The notes beneath the pieces are model-generated. The model was not told where the DNA came from. It worked only from the letters and a program-made list of their open reading frames with translations, and did not search any database. Of a stretch of 64,000 bases of DNA, positions 10,022 to 19,720 are shown one piece after another. The DNA is from Nothopassalora personata (Eukaryota > Ascomycota > Dothideomycetes > Mycosphaerellales > Mycosphaerellaceae): the NCBI GenBank assembly GCA_033816765.1, contig CM066295.1, forward strand, positions 1,860,001-1,924,000, written 5' to 3'. Every line of letters starts with the position of its first letter. The stretch's first letter is position 1. The translations under genes were made by a program, and so were the position numbers.

Positions 10022-10689
10022 ATGTCTAACGGGCCCTCCTCGCCTCCGTTCTCTAGCCGCTCCGCCTCCTCTAGTAGCATTAGTAGCGATAGTACTACTA
10101 GCACTAGTACCTTAGAAGACGAGCGCCGCTAGGCGGCTCTAGTACGCGACGTACCTAGAACGCCTAGCGGTCGTAAGCGACTAGCATCCCCCTCGTAGCT
10201 ACTAACGCCCTCGCCCGCTACTAAGCTCTCGTAGAGGATTAATATATATATACGGTACCTCCTATACTTCGTTAAGGGTAAGTCTCTACGCGCGCCGCCT
10301 ACGATTCGTATACTAACTACTTACTAGACGAAGCCGATAACTATAATAGTGTTACTACCGGCGAGCTCTTAAAGAAGTACGGCCGCTATAGGCGTAATAG
10401 ACATAAGTGCGTACCTAATACTAGCTACGCTATCGCCTCGCTAGTAAGCCGCCTACGCGCCGCGCGCTCCTAGCGCGACTTCCTTACGGCTATAATAGGC
10501 TAGGCGCCTATAGACCTCTAGTAGTAGAAGCTAGTAGAGTAGATCCGCCTATATACCTAGCTAGGTAACGACATTACGGAGGTAAGTCGCTACTTCGCTC
10601 CTACGAGTCGGCTACTACTCGCGGGGGGAGGCTCTAGTACGTCTCCTATGCTTCGGCTAACCCTTTCTATAGGCTATTAGGTAGTTTAA
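10022..10689 (+). pseudogene. Spliced antisense gene in the 3' region of Gypsy G1 (copy C), RIP-inactivated
   Basis: The gene runs opposite to pol, between the pol stop (near 11100) and the 3' LTR. Exon 1 is 10022-10277; the intron is 10278-10327 (GTAAGT donor, TACTAAC branch site, CTAG acceptor, exactly 50 bp); exon 2 is from 10328 to a TAA at 10687-10689, or further if that TAA was once CAA. Joining the exons switches into a long frame in which interruptions are TAG, as expected from CAG or TGG under RIP. The first part is Ser/Pro-rich; after the splice comes an acidic then basic segment with several Arg/Lys pairs, possibly helical. The same structure is seen in copy A and at 29583-30235, with exon 1 lengths of 256, 250 and 241 nt, which differ by multiples of three. 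No family was recognised. Confidence 0.65.
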
Positions 10690-11175
10690 TACCTATAAGT
10701 ATAAGCGTACCGGGGAAACCCGTATACGTGCCCCTACCGCCGCTACTACTACCGCCGCCCCCGCCGCCGTAGCCCTCGCGCTCTAGTAGGAGTAGAACCG
10801 CGCCCTTAATAGGCTATTCGAACTCGGCCGCGCCGTAAGTCGTATATTCCTCGTATACGTATACCCTACTAACCGTAGTCCTAGTTCCTATAGGCGTAGA
10901 ACATCGATACTACCGCCGCCGACTAGGCATTCCTACCTAAGTTACTACGCGACGACGATAACTAAGGCGCTCGCCTTATACGCTACTCGCGGGCTCCTCG
11001 CCTACTACTACTCTACGTAGCCCCTAGTAGGCGCGCTACTCTTTAGCTTTTATTTTATTTATAGTTAAGAAAAGTTTTATTTATACTCTAGTGCTAGTCT
11101 TATTTACTTCTCCTTAACGCCTTATAGTCGGCTACTATGCGATCCGCATTCGCGAGGCCCTCCGCCGGTTCCTAG

Positions 11176-11492
11176 TGTTACGGTTTAGTTCGCAGAGAGG
11201 GGACAACCAATCATCCAGGCAGCAAGGCAAGGATCAGAACACGTGACCAAGGGATCTGAGGGATCTGTGGGATCTGTCGAACAGATCCGCAGAGCAGGAC
11301 AGATCTCGCGAGACCACGCCAAGACATGGCACTATATAGACGACGCTCTTTTGCAAGTAGATAGGAGCTTCGTGCTCAACTCATTTCAAGTATACACCAT
11401 ATACTGTTTGGGACCACTACCTTCTCAACGAGTCAGAGACATCCCTGCAAAGATCCAAGCCCAGTTGGGATAACGTACAGCGGTTCCTAACA
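11176..11492 (+). repeat. 5' LTR of the gag-only element
   Basis: A 317-bp LTR with TG..CA ends. It contains a TATA-like ACTATATAGA at 11331-11340, an E-box-like CACGTG near 11240, three tandem 9-bp units and an inverted repeat (listed separately). Offset comparison with 13313-13629 shows the same sequence. Confidence 0.92.
11251..11288 (+). promoter_or_regulatory. Tandem 9-mers plus inverted repeat in the LTR, operator-like
   Basis: Three head-to-tail units GGGATCTGA, GGGATCTGT, GGGATCTGT (11251-11277) run into CGA and then ACAGATCC (11281-11288). The last unit and ACAGATCC form an 8-bp inverted repeat around CGA. The motif lies about 45 bp upstream of the TATA-like box and is repeated in the 3' LTR at 13388-13425. 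It resembles a multimerised site for a dimeric DNA-binding protein; that function is inferred. Confidence 0.5.
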
Positions 11493-11524
11493 ACTTTGAG
11501 CACCACCACCAGGGCCCTTTGCAT

Positions 11525-12517
11525 ATGTCTGGGAGAGACGCTACCCGGAGTCCGTCACGACAACAGCCACAGTCAACTGGCATCACGGAACGAATGAGCG
11601 AAATGTCGATTACAGGAAGCAGCAAGAACAACAACACTCCTATGGGTATGCTGAACCCATTGGACCACCACCGTGCACCTAAGGTGTCTACGCCGGAGAC
11701 GTTCGACGGGACCAAGGACAAACTGGAGGCTTTTCAACTGCAGGTTCAGTTGTACCTTCACTTCAACGCACACCAGTTTCAAGGCGAGGCCAGCAAGGTC
11801 TTGTACGCCGCATCCTTCCTACGAGGAAAAGCAGCTAGAGGATTCCGACCATACCTCAAGGACTGGCTACACAACCAGGGCGAGGGAGAAACACCGAAAA
11901 CGGAAACTCGAAAAATTTTCCACGACTACGACGAGTTTGAGACGAAACTCGATGATCTATACGGGATACCAAATGAGGAGGTATACGCCGACCGACATAT
12001 CCGACAACTTCGACAGACTACTTCTGTAGCGCTGTACGCCTCAGAATTCCAAGGATATGCCGCCGACCTGGAATGGAACGACGCAGCTTTGCGATCGCAG
12101 TTCTACCTCGGGCTGAAAGACAACGTCAAAGCCGAACTATCCCGAAACGCCAGCGTCGTTACGCTAGGGGCGATGATCAGGGCAGCAAAGGAGATCGACG
12201 AAAGGCTCCAGGAGTTGAGGTACGACCGACACGTACAGCCTGGATACCAGAGACCCGCCGCGGGCGGAAGAGGGGGCTTCAAGGCCAGAAGTCAGGACCC
12301 TAATGGTTACGGAGACCCAATGGAATTGGACGTAACGGAACGTAGGACAGGAAGGGGGCTGAAGAGCAAAGGTTCCACCTGCTACGTATGTGGCGAGCAA
12401 GGCCACTTTGCAAGAAACTGCAAGAAGAAGAACATGGTTAGCCGCGAGTTCAACGCAATGATTCGCGAAGAGAATACATACCAGGAATGCGAGAACTTCT
12501 TCTCGAAATCTGCCTAG
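11525..12517 (+). CDS. Gag protein of the gag-only LTR element
   Basis: A 330-residue Ty3/Gypsy-type Gag. The first ATG of the frame is at 11525. The central part (about residues 55-230) has the retrotransposon gag fold signature, including the FLRGKAARGF-like segment and a later Y-A-S-E-F-Q-G-Y helix. A basic Arg/Gly-rich linker leads to one CCHC zinc knuckle, C-x2-C-x4-H-x4-C, at residues 286-299. The protein would package element RNA in virus-like particles. It ends at 12517, overlapping the end of the antisense ORF by four bases. Its core resembles the G2 gag at 19275-19529, which suggests a G2-like element as mobilising partner. Confidence 0.92.
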   Translation: MSGRDATRSPSRQQPQSTGITERMSEMSITGSSKNNNTPMGMLNPLDHHRAPKVSTPETFDGTKDKLEAFQLQVQLYLHFNAHQFQGEASKVLYAASFLRGKAARGFRPYLKDWLHNQGEGETPKTETRKIFHDYDEFETKLDDLYGIPNEEVYADRHIRQLRQTTSVALYASEFQGYAADLEWNDAALRSQFYLGLKDNVKAELSRNASVVTLGAMIRAAKEIDERLQELRYDRHVQPGYQRPAAGGRGGFKARSQDPNGYGDPMELDVTERRTGRGLKSKGSTCYVCGEQGHFARNCKKKNMVSREFNAMIREENTYQECENFFSKSA

Positions 12518-13236
12518 CAGAAACAACCTGAGGACAGCAAGGCATCAAACAGCGGCTTCTTGATTTGATGGCCTAGGACACAGAAGTCAACACTACGAAC
12601 GGCAAAACGGGATAGACAGGGGACGAACGACGAGTTTCCCACTGGATTAGACACCGGAACATCCAGGAAGTTCCAGAACTCGGAGTTTGCGTTTCCCTCC
12701 CAGTTACTCCAGGTAAAGGGACTGAGCATGGGACCGTCGGAAGGGTCTGGAGCGAGGAGAAGGCCGGCTCGCTCGAGGGCGCGCTCTTCTTCCTCCTCCT
12801 CCTCCATTTCACGCTCCTCGAGAGAGCGACCTTCCTCGACCTTTCGGTCCACGGCATCCAGTTGCTTGCGAAGACGCATCTCTTTCGCATGCGCCTCCAT
12901 CTCCTTCTCGAAAGCGGCAGCACGCAGGCGGCCGGCTTCCGCGAGCGCTTCCTTCGCTCGGTCAAGGTCCGAGAGCAGCTTCCTTCGTTGGTCACCAAGC
13001 TTCTTCCACTCAACCTCAGTCACTTTGGCGTCGCAGCTGCGACAGTTACTTAGGTGGCAGTGGGAGCACTTGCCCGACGAGATGTGTACGCGACACAAGA
13101 GACCCTTCTCCTTGCAGCGAGAACAGGGACGCATGGTTTCTTCGCCGAGACGGTGGATTCGATTTGCACGTCGTTTTCGTTTCTTGGTGGGGACGGCGTC
13201 AGACGCTGGAATGTTGACGGGGAAAAGAGACGACAT
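12514..13236 (-). CDS. Antisense Zn2Cys6-like, coiled-coil protein carried by the gag-only element
   Basis: A 240-residue intact ORF running opposite to gag, starting 77 bp from the 3' LTR and ending within the last codons of gag. A basic stretch KKRKRR (residues 18-23) is followed by cysteines 38, 41, 48, 57, 60 and 68, spacing C-x2-C-x6-C-x8-C-x2-C-x7-C, which fits the fungal Zn(II)2Cys6 cluster; a seventh Cys is at 65. Residues about 72-160 are a highly charged, heptad-like coiled coil with a Glu run. The tail is hydrophobic and aromatic. This is the Gal4-type order of zinc cluster then coiled coil, without the middle homology region. Function is not established: DNA binding, LTR control or a nucleic-acid chaperone are all possible. 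The ORF could also be captured host sequence. Confidence 0.75.
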   Translation of the reverse strand: MSSLFPVNIPASDAVPTKKRKRRANRIHRLGEETMRPCSRCKEKGLLCRVHISSGKCSHCHLSNCRSCDAKVTEVEWKKLGDQRRKLLSDLDRAKEALAEAGRLRAAAFEKEMEAHAKEMRLRKQLDAVDRKVEEGRSLEEREMEEEEEEERALERAGLLLAPDPSDGPMLSPFTWSNWEGNANSEFWNFLDVPVSNPVGNSSFVPCLSRFAVRSVDFCVLGHQIKKPLFDALLSSGCFC

Positions 13237-13312
13237 CTCTGGTCTGAAAGAGAGGTGGGGAGGACTTTCCTTTGTAAGCTTCGGGGCGAAGCTAAGGCTA
13301 AAAGGGGGATGG

Positions 13313-13629
13313 TGTTACGGTTTAGTTCGCAGAGAGGGGACAACCAATCATCCAGGCAGCAAGGCAAGGATCAGAACACGTGACCAAGGGATCTGAGGGA
13401 TCTGTGGGATCTGTCGAACAGATCCGCAGAGCAGGACAGATCTCGCGAGACCACGCCAAGACATGGCACTATATAGACGACGCTCTTTTGCAAGTAGATA
13501 GGAGCTTCGTGCTCAACTCATTTCAAGTATACACCATATACTGTTTGGGACCACTACCTTCTCAACGAGTCAGAGACATCCCTGCAAAGATCCAAGCCCA
13601 GTTGGGATAACGTACAGCGGTTCCTAACA
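13313..13629 (+). repeat. 3' LTR of the gag-only element
   Basis: A 317-bp repeat offset by exactly 2,137 bp from the 5' LTR, followed by the CCTAG duplication. It may also supply the promoter for the antisense ORF, which starts 77 bp inside it. Confidence 0.92.
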
Positions 13630-16600
13630 CCTAGCTATTATACTCCTCTAGCTAGTCCTTCTACTAGACTAGATACTATAGCTTACCCTTACGCTTACGC
13701 CTATCTAGTACTGCCTCTACCTTATACTCTCCGTCCTTATTAGCTAGAGGGGGTACGGGTCCATCCTTATTGCTACCGATATACGGCTCGAGGAGAGAGA
13801 TATAGAAGACGTTATAGAGCCTTAAGTCGCCTAGTAGTGCTAGGCGGTACGCCTACGAACCGATAGCGTCCGTAATGCGGTATAGGCCGATAAACTTCGG
13901 ACCTATCTTCTTCTTTAGCACTGCTAACTTAAGGTTCTTCGTTAATAATAGGACTAAGTTACCTACGCGGTAGGTCTTAGCTTAGTAAGTCTTATTATAG
14001 TAGCGAGCCTAGCTTTCTACTATAGCCTTCTATCGCTCCTCGAGTGTAGCGCGTAGTTTTCGCATACGACTCGTAGCTATTACCGCTACTAGTACTTCCC
14101 CCCCCTAGGTCTCGTCTCGAGATCTAGTTAGTATAGGGGTAATCTTAGGTCGCTAACCGTGCGCTATCTCGAACGGACTTATCCGTAGTATTAGGTAGAT
14201 ACTGTTATTAGCTACGAATTTAGTAACTGTAAGCTACTTAGCCTACTTAGTTTAATTGTTACTATAGTAATAACGAAGATATTGTTCGAGGGTTTAGTTT
14301 ACCCTCTTAGTTTAGCCGTTAGTCTAAGGGTAAAAGGCCGTAGATAGCTTACGCTTTACACGCGCCTCGAAGTAGAAGTTACTCTAAAACTAACTAGTAA
14401 AGACCGGACCTCGGTCGCTTACTATACCTAACGGGACACTATAGTGTCGCACGACTTCGTCTCGTAGGAGCCTCGTAAGCTCTACGGCTATATAAGTCTT
14501 CGTTATTGGGATGTATAAGCTTATTTTTAAGTAGCGATCGACTATTACTAGGATCGCATTATACACGTAACCGGCTCGCGTACTTAGAGGTAGGTCCGTA
14601 ATAAAATCTATAGTAATTTCCTACTATAGACCGTCTAGCCTAGGTAGTAGCTATAGCTCGCCGTAGGGTCGATAGCGCCTCGCCTTCGAGGTCTAATAAG
14701 CCCTATAGTTTCTAACATACTCCCTTATATCCTTACTTAGTAATTCCTACTAGTAATAACGTCGTAGTAATTCTTTAGTCTTTACCTTACTAAAGTGCCC
14801 TACTAGTAGGTTGTTATAATACATGTAGAGTAGCTATACTCTTACTACATAGTCTTCGGGTACTATAATCGCGTTCCCGCGATAGACTAACCCGTCTTTT
14901 ACATACTAGTCCTTAGCGTCCCCTTCGCTAGGCGCCTACGATAAGTATACGACGTACCTATCGTCTCTCCCCTATACGATTTTCATTAGTAGTGTAAGCA
15001 GTTTACCTAGGCCGCCCTACATTATTATAGCGTACACTCTTACTAGTAGCGATCGGGTCCCCTACGGCTCGTAGGCTACTACTACTATTATCGTCGCCTT
15101 ATCCTATATCTTCTCGTAGGTAGCGGTTACGCGCCTTACTATAGGCTCGTCCTCTCTTAATAGGGATTCCTTCTAGAAAGATAGCTTACTTTATAGCGTA
15201 GGAAGTAAGTTCGACGTCTACTACGCTACGCGTACGTAGTCGCTACGTCGCGATAGCGCATCGGCTAGGTTACTCTTCCCCGACCTATACTCTACTACGA
15301 AGTCGAAAGATTATAGAAACGTTACCTATCGAGCTTACCTCCCGTTTAGCTACTTTACTATTATAAAACCCTATAGGTTCGTATAGTCGACTAGTACCTA
15401 AACCGTATACGATATGCCTTCGAGGTACGGTCGCTAATACTTCAATGCCTCTACTACTACTAGTAGCTCTTAGTTATAGGTCTTATAATTATACTCGGTA
15501 GGTATTATCTTACGAGAATAGAAGGCAATTAGATGCTACTTAGTCCTAAATAGCTAAGAGATAATGCCTATAATCGCAAAACCTAAGGCATCCGTTTTAA
15601 CCCTCGTACGTAACGAAGGATCGAAGTGCCTTAGGATAGGTACTCCGAGGAACCCGGCTTTTAGCTATTAGAACGCTTACTCCTCGTAAGCGGACTATAT
15701 AAGAGGCCCTTACTTCTTACTATTCTTACATCCCTTTAGTAGGTCTATTAATAGCTTTGTAATCCTCGAGTACCCTTCGATAAAGCGCCTATAGAAGTTA
15801 TAGAATCCTAGGAAGGATTAAACCTTATAAAAACTCGTAGGCGTAGGCTATTCCTCGATTACGGCTACCCTACTCCTATCTATCGATACGCCTACGACGC
15901 TTACGATAAATCTTAGGAACTCGGCATTCTCCTAGAAGAAGCTATACTTCTTTAGGTTCGCAAATAGGGCGAACTTTCGTAGCCTCTCTAGTACCGCGTA
16001 TACGGCTCGTACATACTCCTTACGCGTTACGCTATAGATGAGGATGTTATCTAGGTAGACTACGTAGATGTTATCTACTAACCTAGTAAGGGCCTTATTA
16101 ATGTACCCCTAAAAGGTAGCTAGTACGTTAGTTAACCTAAAAGATATAACTAAGTACTCGTAGTAACCGTATCGCGTACGAAACGTAGTCTTCCACTCGT
16201 CTCCTCGCTTAATAGGAATACGGTAGTAGGCATCCTATAGGTTGATTATAGTAAAGAGCCTAGCGCCCTATAGCCTATCTAAGGTCTTACTAATTAGGGG
16301 CAGTAGGTACCGGTTCTTTACTATAATCTCATTTAGGCCTCTATAATCTATATAGAGCCTAAGAGTGCTATTCTTCTTTAGTACGAATAGGATAGGCGTA
16401 CCTACCTCGCTTACGGATCGCCTAATCTACCCCTTCTCTATTACTTACGTAAGGTACTTCTTTAAGGCCTCTAGCTTAGTTAAGGACTAGTAGTATAGCG
16501 GCTTAAAAGGGGGTTTCTTTCCTTTAACGAGATTAATCGTATACTTAACCCCGTCGGGCATCTTACGCTTCGCCTACTTATTAGGTACGTATACATCTCG

Positions 16601-18363
16601 GAAGTCTATAAATTCTTTAGGCTACGAGGGGCCCTCTCCTTCGGGTACTACTATAGTAATAGCCCGAACACTTATCGTATAAACCTACTTTAAGCTCTCG
16701 AGATCCTTAAGGAACTCGCGTACGTTACGCTACTAAATCGTAGGCGTCTCTATACCGTAGTACTACTAGTCCTTATAATCGCTCTTTACGATCCGATTGC
16801 GGTACCTCTAGGGTCTACCTAAAATTACTAATAGCCTACCTATAGGTACCGCGTAGTAGATAGCGTTACTTACGCGCTCTACTCTCGCGTTATTAGCGAG
16901 TCGTAGCCGAACCGTAAAGGCGCCGTAGTAATACCCTAGGTTATACGTATACGACTCTAACTTCGGTAGCCTTACCCTATTAATAGGTTACATTTAATGT
17001 CGGAGTATATACTTATACGACACTAGGCTAAGATCCGTATAGTTATCTAGGAGAAACGTAGCCTCGCGAAAGCCCTTACGAGTCTCGACTACGCCTTACA
17101 AGTGACGCGCTAGACACACATCTACTCGCCTTAAAGGGTCGACTTTAGGAAAACTCGGACTTAGGAGCGACCTACTTCTAGTCCTCTACCTTTTCCCTAG
17201 TCGCTACCCTTCTTAGTTAGAGCCTTCGTAGCGTCTACCCTACGAACCGCTTACGCGTTACGGTCCTTCTATAGGTGCCTATTTGGGCAATCCGTCTTAA
17301 TGTAACCCTTCTTATAGTATCTATAGTACTCCGCTTTAGTCCTATCGAAGGTTATAGACGATCCGCCGGCGCCCCGCTAGTAACTCGTACCCGGGTCGTA
17401 CGACGCCTAACTATGCTTCTACTACTTTGAGCTACGATCGCTTCGCCCTTAGTCGCCCTTAGTCTCTCGCCTACGGCGACTATACTACCCGCGGTCGTGC
17501 CCTCCGCTACTACGCTCCGTGCTTTTAATACGCGAAGCTAGGATTACTAGTTCCTCTCTAGTTATTAGGATGTTATAAAACTTAACGATTACGGACCGTA
17601 GGCTAGGCGTAAGCTTAGCGAGTATGTATCGTACGCGTTACGCCTCCGTATAGTCCCCTAACTAATCCTCTATAACATCTAGCTTAGTTGTAAACTAACG
17701 TACTATCTAGTATCCTTCTGTTTTACCGCCTTATACTCTAACATTACGTTAAGTACGCGGTTTATAGGGTTACCGTATACGTCTCGATAGAACTCCTTAA
17801 AGTCCTAGTATATATACCCTTTAAGATTAAGGACGCTATAGTTAGCGTACTATCGCTTACTTACCTCTCCGCTTAGGTACATAACCCTATATAGGACCTT
17901 TAACTCGTTCGTCGTATACGTACCACCTAAGAGGGTAAAGATAAGAGAGAGCTCCCTTAGGAATACCCGTGCTTTCTTAATCGAGTCCCCTCTAAAAGGC
18001 GTAGGTTCTTTAAGACGTAAACGTGTCGTATGCGATACGACCGCGCCTCGAGCTACGATATTATAGTTAGTTACTATAGATAGAGGAGGGGAAGGGGGAG
18101 TAGGGGATAGTTCTCCGCCGGATTCGCCCTAAGGGTCCGCCGGCGGTACGCTTACGTCCCGTAAGATCTCTAACTGTTTAATCTCCCTCTATATCCCCTT
18201 CTCCTTAACCTCTACCCAAAGGGCATCCCTCCTTACGACTAAGGCTACACGCCTCGCTTATTGCTAGGCCCTAGGGCTTAGGGGAGCCGTAGGCGTAGCG
18301 CTACTATCGTCGCGTTCGGACTCTATAGCGTATATAGATTATAACGAAGAGAAGAATTAGAAC

Positions 18364-18559
18364 TGTTAAGGGATGTCGTAATGTATAGCACGCCTACGAC
18401 CTACTAGTCGTAGATGAACTAATTCTTACCTTTTGTTTAAGACGCATCGCGCGTCGTAAGGTGTACGTATACGTGTTACGTACGGCTTAGTAGCCGGTCG
18501 CGACCGCATGTTACATATAAGGCTATATGTAAGGGTTAGCTACTAGGCTACCCCTTACA
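18364..18559 (-). repeat. 5' LTR of G1 copy C
   Basis: A 196-bp LTR starting TGTTAAGGG and ending CCCCTTACA as read on the plus strand, followed by TSD TTAAT at 18560-18564. Confidence 0.9.
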
Positions 18560-18564
18560 TTAAT

Positions 18565-18739
18565 ATTACTATTTAGAATATACTATAACCTAACCTCTAC
18601 CTTACTACTACTTAATCTTTACAAGATAAGGTAGCTACTATTTTATTACTCTCCCTTAACTTCCTATCGGCCCGAGAACAAACCCGATTAAGCTTATCTT
18701 CTTAACTTATAATATTATTAGGTTATACTAAACCTAATA
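18565..18739 (+). repeat. G2 5' LTR, second segment
   Basis: Continues the G2 LTR after the G1 copy C insertion and ends CCTAATA at 18739. It is nearly the same as 35442-35616. Confidence 0.78.
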
Positions 18740-18779
18740 GCTTTAAACGCCCTCTACGATAGGAGACCGATAGAGTAAA

Positions 18780-19720
18780 CGGGGAACACCCGCCCCTAGT
18801 AAAGTAAGTAGAGCCCGACGACCTTAGACCGCAAATAATGCTATTAATGCCTTAGCTACTTATATAGGTAACGACACCCTTAAGGTTAGTAAGCTAGAAT
18901 ACTACTATAGCGACCGAGACAAGTTCGATACTTAGGTCTCTTAGATAGACATGTACTTCTTATTTAACTCTATGCCTAAGAACCTTAAGCCTATCTTTAC
19001 TACTACCTTTTTAAGAGGACGAGTATAACATTAGGTTAAACTATTCCTTAGGAAATACTTAGATAGTAACGGAGAAGATAATGCCGACGGAATCTTTAGG
19101 TTATATAACTATCTAAAGCATGCTATAAAGAGCGTCTTTAGTGTCTCTAATAAGATTACTACTGCCGTTTGTGTTATTTAGCATTTAACCTAGAAGACAT
19201 CTACTACCGAATATACTACTAAATTCTAGGAATACGCGTAACTTACCGATTAGGACGACGAAGCACTTTAAGTTATGTACCGAAGAGGACTAAAGGAGCA
19301 TATTAAGGACGAGTTAATAAGGGACGGTCGGAAAATCGATAGCTTAGGCGACCTCGTTAGAGTTACAATTAATCTTAACGATAGGCTCTACGAAAGAGCT
19401 ATAGAACGACGATACGACTCTAAGGCATCCGGAAAGGCTAGATATACACTAGGCTATAACAACCGTAATAGAGGCTTCTACGATAACTATAATAATAAGC
19501 CTAGGAATAAACCGTACTACGGACTATAGCTAATAGAACTCGACGTTACCGAGAAAGGTCGTAAGATTAAGAATAGTAACGGGAATAGAGCATCCCGGAG
19601 TTCGAAAGAAACACGGACTTACTACGGATGTAGTAAACCTAGCTACCTAGTAAGGGACTACCGCGGTAAGAATATAGTGCGCCGCGAACAGTTTAACATA
19701 ATGTAACCCCGAACCAGTAA
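18780..19720 (+). pseudogene. G2 gag remnant
   Basis: A Ty3/Gypsy Gag with RIP stops. The segment 19275-19529 is still open for 84 codons and contains the conserved helix pattern ending in a basic, Tyr/Asn-rich tail. Upstream, an F-L-R-G-R-A-like segment near 19009 aligns with the Gag of the gag-only element. A damaged zinc knuckle region lies near 19620-19690. Confidence 0.8.

Larger units (their letters stand above)
11176..13629 (+). mobile_element. Non-autonomous gag-only LTR retrotransposon with an antisense ORF, intact
   Basis: The element is 2,454 bp, bounded by the TSD CCTAG (11171-11175 and 13630-13634) and 317-bp LTRs (11176-11492 and 13313-13629) that begin TGTTACGG and end CCTAACA; no difference between them was seen. 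A polypurine stretch (AAAAGGGGGATGG, 13300-13312) precedes the 3' LTR. It contains gag on the plus strand and a 240-codon ORF on the minus strand, and no protease, reverse transcriptase or integrase. This matches the TR-GAG class described in plants, except for the antisense ORF. It is not RIP-mutated although it lies in heavily RIP-mutated G1 pol, so it is a later insertion. Confidence 0.92.
11100..18340 (-). pseudogene. G1 copy C gag-pol remnant (interrupted at 11171-13634)
   Basis: Reading leftwards: gag about 18340-17280, then protease, reverse transcriptase, RNase H, integrase and a C-terminal tail ending near 11100. The gag zinc knuckle (17287-17330) has Cys codons changed from TGC to TAC, while the knuckle of the copy at 24603-24644 is intact. 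TAG stops are frequent. The gag-only element interrupts the last part of pol. Confidence 0.85.
9525..18559 (-). mobile_element. Full-length Gypsy G1 copy C, minus strand, RIP-mutated, with nested gag-only element
   Basis: Bounded by 196-bp LTRs (9525-9720 and 18364-18559) and the TSD TTAAT (9520-9524 and 18560-18564). Without the nested element (11176-13629 plus one TSD) the copy is about 6.58 kb. In sense order it has the 5' LTR (right), gag, pol ending near 11100, a 3' region of about 1.4 kb that carries an antisense gene, and the 3' LTR (left). RIP stops pervade gag and pol. This is the only copy in the window with both LTRs and a clean TSD. Confidence 0.9.

Noticed and set aside
11243..11473. 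Identical 76-codon ORFs at 11243-11473 and 13380-13610
   Set aside because: They lie inside the two LTRs, so their identity is due to the LTR; no start context or family was seen.
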